From: Chthoniobacterales bacterium
GTDB taxonomy: Bacteria > Verrucomicrobiota > Verrucomicrobiia > Chthoniobacterales > UBA10450
DNA: 5,550 bases
NCBI GenBank assembly: GCA_013695925.1
Contig: JACCZO010000376.1
Span: forward strand, 1 to 5,550
Direction: 5' to 3'
Shown piece by piece: positions 1 through 5,350 of this stretch (position 1 is the first letter of the stretch; the number at the start of each line of letters is the position of its first letter). The notes below the pieces were generated by a model. It worked only from the letters and a program-made list of their open reading frames with translations. It did not search any database and was not told the DNA's origin. The position numbers and the translations under genes are program-made.

Positions 1-482
1 ATCCGGGGCGCGATTTGTTTTTCGAGCCAATTGCGATGGCCCAGGTTTCTCGCCACCTCTCGTTGCAGGCCGCGCCTGGTAAGGCCCGCGCCGGAGAGCG
101 CCTGCTGCCAGTTTTTTTCCTCGCGAAATTGATCGCGCAGCAATTGAGTTTCCCGCGCAACCGAGGCCGAATCGACCGGCTCGCCCGCCGCGGCCGCGGT
201 TGTCCTTTTCTGCTCGACCAGTCTTTGCAGGATAGCGCCCTTCTGTTGGGCGGCGATCGCCGGCCCGATCTCCTGCGCATTGGCCCCGACGGCAAAAAGC
301 TCGGCTTGCCAGGCCCGCTCGACATCGTTCTCGTAAATGCCGCGTCGCCCGATCAACGCCTGCAAATCGCCTCGCCTAACGAGATGGCCGAGCCATTTTC
401 TGGCAGCAAAGGAAGTGCTCAGGTATTCCCCCGTCCCTGCTCCGAGCCCGAGCACGAGGAGGAGAATCAAGACCCGCCTCAC
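1..482 (-). CDS. SurA/PpiC-like periplasmic peptidyl-prolyl isomerase, N-terminal part (partial)
   Basis: The reading frame is open from a GTG at 482-480 to the window edge (160 codons, 3' end missing). The first residues MRRVLILLLVLGLGAG form a basic-plus-hydrophobic signal peptide or signal anchor (about residues 1-17). The rest is mostly helical and charged; residues 81-94 (KGAILQRLVEQKRT), followed by a region around 117-160 (FREEKNWQQALSGAGLT, then a helix ending LEKQIAP), resemble the SurA N-terminal chaperone domain. A parvulin domain would be expected downstream of the window edge and cannot be confirmed. The GTG start overlaps the TGA stop of the preceding M28 gene as GTGA, indicating translational coupling; a GGAG lies 11 nt upstream (494-497 on the plus strand). 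If correct, it helps fold outer-membrane or secreted proteins. The family call is from weak similarity read by eye; another signal-anchored helical protein is possible. The plus-strand frame over this region (15-509) is a shadow. Confidence 0.6.
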   Translation of the reverse strand, partial: MRRVLILLLVLGLGAGTGEYLSTSFAARKWLGHLVRRGDLQALIGRRGIYENDVERAWQAELFAVGANAQEIGPAIAAQQKGAILQRLVEQKRTTAAAAGEPVDSASVARETQLLRDQFREEKNWQQALSGAGLTRRGLQREVARNLGHRNWLEKQIAPR

Positions 483-1471
483 TGGAATGCGCGCTCCGCC
501 AAAAAATAGAGCGTGACCGTTCCGACGATTTGCAGGCTTTCCGCGCTCAGCTTGTCCATCGTGTCACCGGCCGTGTGCCAGGGTGGATAATCAAAATCGA
601 TCAGGTCGATGGTCGGGATGCCCACTTCATTGAAGGGCGTGTGATCGTCCAGAATGTCGTCATTCAGGTAGGTGAAATGCTCACGCACCTGGAGCGCGTC
701 GGCGGCGGCAAAGATTCCCTGGGCCAGTTTGGCGGGCGAGTCGGGCGGCAAAGTGATCGTTAGGTCGCGGTCGCCGATCATGTCCCAGACGATTCCGCCC
801 TCGTAGAACGGGACGCGTTTCGCTTTGCGAGCCTTCTCGGCAAAAAAGCGGCTGCCATAAAGCCCGTCGGTTCTGCTGAAACGTTGGTAGGCTTCTTCGC
901 CGTCGAAAAAGATCAGCTCGATCCGCGCCGCCAGTTGCGGATGTTGGTCGAGCACCCGCCCCAGCTCGAGGAGCGCGCCGCTGCTCGATCCGCCGTCGTT
1001 TGCTCCGACGAAGCGGATCGAATCGAAGGTCTTCGTGTCGTAGTGCGAACCGACGAAAAAGAGCTTCTGGTTGGCCGGTTGATCGGGCCGGCGCGCGATC
1101 ACGTTCACAAATTGCGTTGTCCCACGCGGAGTCTGGGCGGCGAAAGGTTGATCGATGACCTGCCAGCCGGTCGCCTCCAGCTGTTCACGAATGTAAGCGC
1201 GCGCCTTTTTGCTCGCCTCCGATTCCGGCGGTCGTGGGCCGAGGGCGACCAGGCTCTGGACATGACGAAACGCCTTGTCGCCGGAAAATTCTTTCCAAGG
1301 TTCGCCATAACGAGGCCCGCGCGGACGCAGGAAAAGAAACAGACTAACGAGCAAAAGCGCCGCGACGAGAAACGAGTAGCCGCCATAACGCATCCACTGC
1401 GAAGCGAGCGTCGTCTTCCGAGCCGGGGCGAGGTTGGGGCGGCGGTGCGGCCGCTTCTTTTTGTTAGGCAT
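479..1471 (-). CDS. Membrane-anchored M28-family zinc enzyme, glutaminyl-cyclase-like
   Basis: A 330-residue protein. Residues 1-30 are very basic (MPNKKKRPHRRP...), followed by one membrane segment at about 31-49, so the catalytic domain should lie outside the inner membrane. M28 metal and catalytic motifs are present in order: SHYDTK (H143, D145), GANDGG (D159), FFDGEEA (E192, E193), WDMIG (D230), DDHTPF (275-280) and PPWHT (H299). The FFDGEEA, then LYGSR (204-208), then GIP...PPWHT layout matches animal-type glutaminyl-peptide cyclotransferase more closely than ordinary M28 aminopeptidases. In human QC the equivalents of D159, E193 and H299 bind the single zinc, and the equivalents of E192 and D230 are catalytic. 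It could therefore cyclise N-terminal Gln to pyroglutamate on exported proteins, or be an aminopeptidase; the sequence alone does not settle this. ATG at 1471 overlaps the parB stop by 8 nt (ATGCCTAA). No clear Shine-Dalgarno is seen, so coupling to parB translation is likely. Confidence 0.9.
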   Translation of the reverse strand: MPNKKKRPHRRPNLAPARKTTLASQWMRYGGYSFLVAALLLVSLFLFLRPRGPRYGEPWKEFSGDKAFRHVQSLVALGPRPPESEASKKARAYIREQLEATGWQVIDQPFAAQTPRGTTQFVNVIARRPDQPANQKLFFVGSHYDTKTFDSIRFVGANDGGSSSGALLELGRVLDQHPQLAARIELIFFDGEEAYQRFSRTDGLYGSRFFAEKARKAKRVPFYEGGIVWDMIGDRDLTITLPPDSPAKLAQGIFAAADALQVREHFTYLNDDILDDHTPFNEVGIPTIDLIDFDYPPWHTAGDTMDKLSAESLQIVGTVTLYFLAERAFQ

Positions 1472-2345
1472 CGGGCGGCAGGCCGAGCCGCGTTACGACC
1501 CGCTCCAGGTCGTCCGCGCCGTAATACTCGATCTCGATCCGGCCCCGTTTTTCGCCGTGCTGGATGGTGACATGGGTCGCGAGATATTGTTGCAGCCGGT
1601 TTTCCAGGTCGCTCACGGCCGCCGAATTTTCGGCCGCGGCCCGTTTCAGTCGCCGGGTGCCGCCCTGCTTGCCAAGCTGACGCGCGACCATTCGTTCGGT
1701 CGTGCGCACGGTCGAGCTTTGCCGCAATATTTTCTCCGCCAGCAGGCGCTGTTCGTCGTGCCCCTTTAATCCGAGCAGCACTTTGGCGTGCCCGACGGAG
1801 AGCAATTCCTGCACGACCCAGGTCTGGACCTGCGGGTCGAGATCGAGCAGGCGCATCGCGTTCGCGATCGACGCCCGGCTCCTCCCGACCTTTTGCGCGA
1901 TCTCTTCCTGGCGCATCCCAAATTCGTTGGCCAGCCGCGCGAAAGCCTGTGCTTCTTCGATCGGGTTAAGGTCGGCCCGCTGCAGGTTTTCGATCAGGGC
2001 CAGCTCGAGGACTTCAAGGTCGGTCGCCTGCCTAACGATAGCGGGGGCCTCGTTCAACCCCGCTTCCTTGGCCGCGCGCCAACGCCGTTCCCCGGCGATC
2101 AGCTCAAATTGATTGTTCGCCTGCCTAACGATCAGGGGCTGGATGATGCCGCGCTGGCGGATGGAATCGATCAGCTCCTCGAGCGCGGCCCGCTCAAATT
2201 CGCGCCGCGGCTGGAGCGGGCTGGGCACGATCTGGAGGAGGCTGATCTGCTGCACGCGCTCGCCCGTTTCCGGCTCGGGTGAACGCAGGGCAGGGGAAGC
2301 GCTGATGAGTGCGCCGAGACCTTTGCCGAGACCAGATTTTGCCAT
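1464..2345 (-). CDS. parB: Chromosome-partitioning protein ParB
   Basis: A 293-residue protein of normal chromosomal ParB length. It starts with the typical MAKSGLGKGLGALI segment, the short N-terminal region that in this family stimulates ParA ATPase. The CTP-binding ParB/Srx domain spans about 33-125, with SPLQPRR (42-48), GERRWRA (85-91) and ENLQR (119-123). A helix-turn-helix for parS binding lies at about 143-166 (EEIAQKVGRSRASIANAMRL). The C-terminal dimerisation segment is about 244-293. All key motifs are intact. ParB loads at parS sites as a CTP-gated clamp and works with ParA and SMC in origin segregation. No parA is adjacent: the upstream gene on the same strand is pqiC, separated by a 220-bp gap with a structured repeat. 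parB therefore seems to lead its own transcription unit with the M28 and SurA-like genes. ATG at 2345 has only weak Shine-Dalgarno character. Confidence 0.97.
   Translation of the reverse strand: MAKSGLGKGLGALISASPALRSPEPETGERVQQISLLQIVPSPLQPRREFERAALEELIDSIRQRGIIQPLIVRQANNQFELIAGERRWRAAKEAGLNEAPAIVRQATDLEVLELALIENLQRADLNPIEEAQAFARLANEFGMRQEEIAQKVGRSRASIANAMRLLDLDPQVQTWVVQELLSVGHAKVLLGLKGHDEQRLLAEKILRQSSTVRTTERMVARQLGKQGGTRRLKRAAAENSAAVSDLENRLQQYLATHVTIQHGEKRGRIEIEYYGADDLERVVTRLGLPPDA
2024..2132. repeat. 16-bp direct repeat inside parB
   Basis: TCGCCTGCCTAACGAT occurs at 2024-2039 and again at 2117-2132, exactly 93 bases (31 codons) apart and in the same frame. Both encode IVRQA in ParB (residues 72-76 and 103-107), using a GTT-AGG codon pair. 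The peptide similarity alone does not demand identical codons; each copy contains the octamer GCCTAACG that recurs elsewhere in the window. Confidence 0.8.
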
Positions 2346-2356
2346 CGCCGGCTCAG

Positions 2357-2384
2357 GTTATCGGAGCGGGTCACGCAACGCAAA
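2357..2384 (-). promoter_or_regulatory. Weak candidate promoter for parB
   Basis: Read on the minus strand, TTTGCG (2384-2379) and GATAAC (2362-2357) are separated by 16 bases, and the -10-like box ends 11 bases before the parB ATG. The match to sigma-70 boxes is poor and promoters of this lineage are not well known, so this is only a position where a promoter would fit. The 11-base inverted repeat AAAC-GTG-GTTT at 2382-2392 overlaps the -35-like box and could be an operator, but nothing else supports that. Confidence 0.2.
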
Positions 2385-2398
2385 CGTGGTTTCATGCC

Positions 2399-2552
2399 TC
2401 CGGGTAGCGCACCCGTCCGGGGGTGCTGGCGACGGTGTCTCGCCGTCGCGAACTTTTCCTGCAGTGAAACCGCCCGGGTCACACGCGCTTTGCCGAAAGT
2501 TCGTCCCGCTGAGACAGCGGGACCAGCACACGAGACGTGTGCGCTACCCGGA
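2399..2552. repeat. Inverted two-arm, four-hairpin intergenic repeat element
   Basis: The element is bounded by a perfect 14-bp inverted repeat (TCCGGGTAGCGCAC at 2399-2412; its complement at 2539-2552). Each arm, read inward, has the same order: TCCGGGTAGC, hairpin A, TG, hairpin B, GAACTTT. Left arm: hairpin A 2409-2414/2421-2426 (loop GTCCGG) and hairpin B 2429-2435/2443-2449 (loop TGTCTCG). Right arm, inverted: hairpin A 2526-2531/2537-2542 and hairpin B 2503-2510/2516-2523, both with loop GTCTC when read inward. The inner repeat is CGAACTTT at 2449-2456 with AAAGTTCG at 2496-2503. The stems differ in sequence between arms (GCGACGG versus GTCCCGCT for hairpin B), yet every stem pairs perfectly. 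About 40 bp between the arms (2457-2495) show no clear structure. It fills most of the pqiC-parB gap. It is probably a REP/MITE-like non-autonomous repeat and may also act as a transcription barrier; no transposase is seen. Confidence 0.85.
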
Positions 2553-2554
2553 AA

Positions 2555-2573
2555 TGCGCTCGTGCCTAGCGCA
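2555..2573. terminator. Small hairpin over the pqiC stop codon, doubtful terminator
   Basis: TGCGCT at 2555-2560 pairs with AGCGCA at 2568-2573 across a 7-base loop, spanning the pqiC TAG (2568-2566). No T-run follows on either strand, so it is not a classical intrinsic terminator. Together with the four-hairpin element next to it, it may help end the pqi transcript or protect its 3' end. Confidence 0.25.
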
Positions 2574-3135
2574 ATGAGCGCGCAATCGCATCCGCCGCTT
2601 GCGCGAGGAGGCGGCTCTCGGCGGAGACGAGCGGGCCATAACCATCACCGACGATCTGCTCGTGAAAGACCGCGCTGTGCCGGGAAATCACCTCGCCGTT
2701 GCCGCTCCGAATACTCCAACTGAGGTCGAGGATGGCGCCCTGGCCGCTGATGCCGTGGAATCGCCGCACGTCGAGGGCGACGCGATAGCGCGGGTTGAAC
2801 CTCGGCTCCGAGCCGGCCCGCACGTTGCCGGAACCCAGAAGGCGCCCAAGATCGGCGGCGACCGCGCGGCTGATGTTTTCCTGCAGGGAGCCGATCCAGA
2901 GCGCGTCGGCCGGAACCTGGAATTCGTTAGTCCCAGTGGCAAAAACAATTTCCGACCGGTCGATGTAGCTCGGAAGTGAGACCGGCCCGACCGCCACGCT
3001 TAACCCGGAACGGCCGCCACCGGTGGCGGGCGCGGTGGCATCGAGCCGGTAATAGCTGGCGCCGCCGCCGCCGCAGGCCGTGAGCAGGCCGAGGAGCGCG
3101 CCGCAAAGGAAAAAACGGAGCTGGTTGAGCTTCAT
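2566..3135 (-). CDS. pqiC: PqiC-like outer-membrane lipoprotein (ABC-type transport auxiliary family)
   Basis: A 189-residue lipoprotein, about the length of E. coli PqiC. A signal peptide (residues 1-20) ends in the lipobox LTAC with lipidated Cys21; Gly22 at the +2 position suggests outer-membrane sorting. The mature part has the family pattern: YYRLD (28-32), VAVGPVSLPSYIDR (47-60), then FQVPADALWIGSL (72-84), a helix with LGRLLGS (96-102), and the strand PRYRVALDVRRFHG (115-128). In the family PqiC binds the end of the PqiB tube and docks it to the outer membrane. The start ATG at 3135 lies 11 nt after the pqiB stop, with a weak CAGG ribosome site. It is the last gene of the pqi unit; the stop lies 14 bp from the edge of the hairpin repeat. 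Assignment is firm from sequence and neighbours. Confidence 0.92.
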   Translation of the reverse strand: MKLNQLRFFLCGALLGLLTACGGGGASYYRLDATAPATGGGRSGLSVAVGPVSLPSYIDRSEIVFATGTNEFQVPADALWIGSLQENISRAVAADLGRLLGSGNVRAGSEPRFNPRYRVALDVRRFHGISGQGAILDLSWSIRSGNGEVISRHSAVFHEQIVGDGYGPLVSAESRLLAQAADAIARSLR

Positions 3136-3146
3136 AAACCTGATCG

Positions 3147-4712
3147 TTAGGGAGGCGAGGAGCCCTTGGGCGGGGCGACCTTCCCGGGCTTGCCGAAGAT
3201 GAGGGAATTCGGTTTGCGCTCGATCGTGTTGGAGAGTGCGCGGATCGAGCGCAGCGTGTCGTCGAGCTGTTGCAGGGTTTCGTTGAGCTTTTGGTACAGC
3301 GGCCCGTTTTCGCCGTAGCCGTTCACCGTTTTGTCCAGCCCGGCCACCGTCGTCTTGATCGTGGCGAGAGTTTCAGTCGCTTCCTTGATCGTGGATTCGA
3401 GAGGCAGAGCCTGTAGTTTATCAAGCAGGGCGGAGGCCTTGTCGAGCATCCCAGAGAGGCTTGAGCCGCCGGTGGGCAGGATGCGATAGCCGGCGATTTC
3501 CGTCACACTGGCGGGTGGCGCACTTTTGTCGAAATCGAGGTCCACATACATCTGGCCAGTGAGGTAATTGCCGGTCTTGAGGCTGGCGCGCAAACCGTTC
3601 GCCACCGCTTTCGCGACGAATTCCTCGGCGGGCTCGGTGCTCTCCGTAGGCAAGTCGGTGATGAGGCCGGGATCGATCTGCACCAGGACCGGCACCCGGC
3701 GCTCCGGATCGTTAGGCAAATATTTGAAGGAAACGCCCTTGACCGTGCCGATCCGCACCCCGCGGAAGTCGACCGGCGCGTCGTCGCTCAGGCCGCGCAC
3801 GCTGTCGGAAAAAAGAAGGAGGTAGGGCAGGCTGTTTTGCATCTCGAATTTCTTGGTGTCCGCAAGGCTGCCGTAGAGCAGGAAGGTCGCTCCGTCTGCG
3901 ACCGCGGGGGCATCGCTGGTGCCAGTACCCTCCGGCTGATCAAACGTGATGCCACCGAGGAGAAGAGTTTCGAGGGAGCCCGTATGGAGCCGCAGCCCAT
4001 CCGCCCCGAGCGAAAGATCGACCCCGCTCGCGTTCCAAAACTTTGTGTTCTTGCGGACGAGCGCGGAAAATTCCTTCGAAATAAAAGCGCTAAATTCCAC
4101 ATTGCCCTTTTCCGGGTGAAAAATTCGGGTCTCGATTTTTCCCGCGCTCAGCCCTTTGTAGAGAATCGGCGCACCGGGTCCGATGCTGCCGGCTTCATCG
4201 GTAAAGAGAGTGATGTGCAATCCCGGCACGCCCTTGGGGGTAACCGGCGGATTTTCCAGGCCGACAAATTCGCGCCGTGGCTCGTCGGAAAGACCCGGCT
4301 CGAGCTCGATGTAGCTGCCGGAGACGATCGTGCTCAAGCCCGAGACACCAGATGCTCCGCCGTAACGCGGACGCACCACCCAGATCTGGGTGTCCTTGGT
4401 CAGGAGATCGGTCGCTTCGCTCGTCATCTGCATCGTCACGATGACCCCTTTCAGGTCTTTCGTTAGGCGAACTTTGTTGACCGTGCCGATGTTGACGTTC
4501 TTGCAGAGCACGGGAGTTTTGCCGCCGACAATGCCCTCAGCCGTTTCGAACCGGACGGTGATCTCCGGGCCGCGCGCGGCATAATATTGCCAGGCCAGCC
4601 AGAGACCGAGCGCAGCGGCGACGAGCGGGATGATCCAGATCGGCGAAAACCGGCGCCCTTTTTTGACGACCGGTTTCAAGGGCGGCTCCGTGGTTGAAGA
4701 ATGCTCGGACAT
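3147..4712 (-). CDS. pqiB: PqiB-like MCE-domain intermembrane transport protein
   Basis: A 521-residue protein, close to E. coli PqiB (about 546). A short cytosolic tail with basic KKGRRF (17-22) precedes one membrane anchor (about 24-43). Three MCE/MlaD domains follow: about 49-139 (start ITVRFETAEGIVGGKTPV), 164-257 (HITLFTDEAGSIGPGAPI) and 295-394 (LLLFSDSVRGLSDDAPVDF). Each has the family pattern of hydrophobic strand, G-x-P/A-V and a G-x-V/I segment. Residues 416-500 form a long helical tail ending in the typical RKPNSLIFGKPG, then a Pro/Lys-rich end. In E. coli, PqiB hexamers stack MCE rings into a periplasm-spanning tube with a helical channel that moves lipids between membranes. The ATG lies 2 nt after the upstream PqiA stop (TGA-CC-ATG), so coupling is expected. 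The stop TAA lies inside a CCTAACGA motif copy. Confidence 0.95.
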   Translation of the reverse strand: MSEHSSTTEPPLKPVVKKGRRFSPIWIIPLVAAALGLWLAWQYYAARGPEITVRFETAEGIVGGKTPVLCKNVNIGTVNKVRLTKDLKGVIVTMQMTSEATDLLTKDTQIWVVRPRYGGASGVSGLSTIVSGSYIELEPGLSDEPRREFVGLENPPVTPKGVPGLHITLFTDEAGSIGPGAPILYKGLSAGKIETRIFHPEKGNVEFSAFISKEFSALVRKNTKFWNASGVDLSLGADGLRLHTGSLETLLLGGITFDQPEGTGTSDAPAVADGATFLLYGSLADTKKFEMQNSLPYLLLFSDSVRGLSDDAPVDFRGVRIGTVKGVSFKYLPNDPERRVPVLVQIDPGLITDLPTESTEPAEEFVAKAVANGLRASLKTGNYLTGQMYVDLDFDKSAPPASVTEIAGYRILPTGGSSLSGMLDKASALLDKLQALPLESTIKEATETLATIKTTVAGLDKTVNGYGENGPLYQKLNETLQQLDDTLRSIRALSNTIERKPNSLIFGKPGKVAPPKGSSPP

Positions 4713-4714
4713 GG

Positions 4715-5350
4715 TCAGTGCGAAGGCGAACTATCGGACGGGGCGTGCGCCGCGGCATCCCAAATCAACCGCGGATCGAAACTCATGGCGGCGAACATCG
4801 TCAGGATCACGACCGCGGCAAAGGAAAGCGCGCCGGCGCCGGGATGAATGGAAAGGGTGGACCCAAGTTGCACCACTCCGACGAGGATGGCCACGACAAA
4901 GATATCGACCATCGACCAGCGCCCGACGAACTCCGTCACCCGGTAGAGGCGGGTCATTTCCCGGGGCCGGCGCCCGGAGTGTGCGGCGAGGCAAAGCGCC
5001 GCGATCGAAACGATCTTCAGGACCGGGATCAAAACGCTGGCCGCAAAAATAATAATCGCGACCGGGTAATCGCGATGTTGCCAGAACTCGATCACCCCGC
5101 CCATGATCGTGTTCTGTTGATCGCCGGCGAACGATTCCACCCGCAGAACGGGGAGCATGTTGGCCGGGAAATAAAGCAACACCGCCGCGAAGGTGAGGGC
5201 CCAGGTTCGCTGGATGCTCTCCTTCAGCCGCAGGTGGAGCCGGCTGGCGCAGCGCGGGCAGCGTTCCTCGCGCACCGGCGTCGCCAGGTAACAGACATGG
5301 CAAAGCGCGAGGCCGCGCGCGGCCGCGGAATCGGGAGCGAACCCGTTCAT
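4715..5350 (-). CDS. pqiA: PqiA-domain integral membrane protein (second PqiA half)
   Basis: A 211-residue protein from ATG 5350, whose ATGA overlaps the TGA of the upstream PqiA gene. An earlier in-frame ATG at 5419 is rejected because it would put 23 residues inside the upstream gene, with low-complexity content. A zinc-ribbon-like C17-x2-C20-x10-C31-x2-C34 is followed by about four membrane segments (near 50-70, 96-122, 147-164, 173-190). Family marks are visible: YFPANMLPV (60-68), IPVLKI (108-113), VGRWSMVDIFVVAIL (142-156), VQLG and SFDPRLIWD (190-198). It corresponds to one of the two homologous halves of E. coli PqiA, which is about 417 residues. PqiA is the inner-membrane partner of PqiB, thought to feed or extract lipid for the MCE tube; its exact chemistry is unsettled. 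GGAG lies 11 nt before the start. No CTAACG-type motif occurs in the part not shared with the upstream gene. Confidence 0.93.
   Translation of the reverse strand: MNGFAPDSAAARGLALCHVCYLATPVREERCPRCASRLHLRLKESIQRTWALTFAAVLLYFPANMLPVLRVESFAGDQQNTIMGGVIEFWQHRDYPVAIIIFAASVLIPVLKIVSIAALCLAAHSGRRPREMTRLYRVTEFVGRWSMVDIFVVAILVGVVQLGSTLSIHPGAGALSFAAVVILTMFAAMSFDPRLIWDAAAHAPSDSSPSH

Noticed and set aside
253..260. HIP1-like GCGATCGC
   Set aside because: Only an isolated copy was noticed; no enrichment of the kind seen in cyanobacteria.
15..509. Plus-strand open frame of 164 codons
   Set aside because: It lies opposite the SurA-like gene, has no recognisable domain, and the minus frame has a signal peptide and a coupled start.
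884..1570. Long plus-strand frame of 228 codons across the M28/parB junction
   Set aside because: Antisense to two genes with intact catalytic or DNA-binding motifs; arginine-rich shadow translation typical of GC-rich DNA.
2024..2132. Integron attC-like core sites (GCCTAAC / GTTAGGC)
   Set aside because: The heptamers match attC core consensus, but the copies are direct, lie within parB and other conserved genes, and lack the paired inverted cores, extrahelical bases and cassette structure of attC.
2382..2392. parS site near parB
   Set aside because: AAACGTGGTTT lacks the CACGTG centre and flanks of parS (TGTTNCACGTGAAACA); no parS-like 16-mer was seen in the window.
2399..2552. CRISPR or tRNA-like reading of the hairpin element
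   Set aside because: There are only two inverted arms, with no regular direct repeats or spacers, and the stems and loops do not fit a tRNA cloverleaf (no anticodon arm, T-loop or CCA end).
2171..2577. Small frames on both strands crossing the pqiC-parB gap
   Set aside because: They run through the hairpin repeat and the 5' end of parB; composition and lack of motifs argue they are not translated.
3837..4466. Plus-strand frame of 209 codons opposite pqiB
   Set aside because: Shadow of the second and first MCE domains; no family resemblance of its own.
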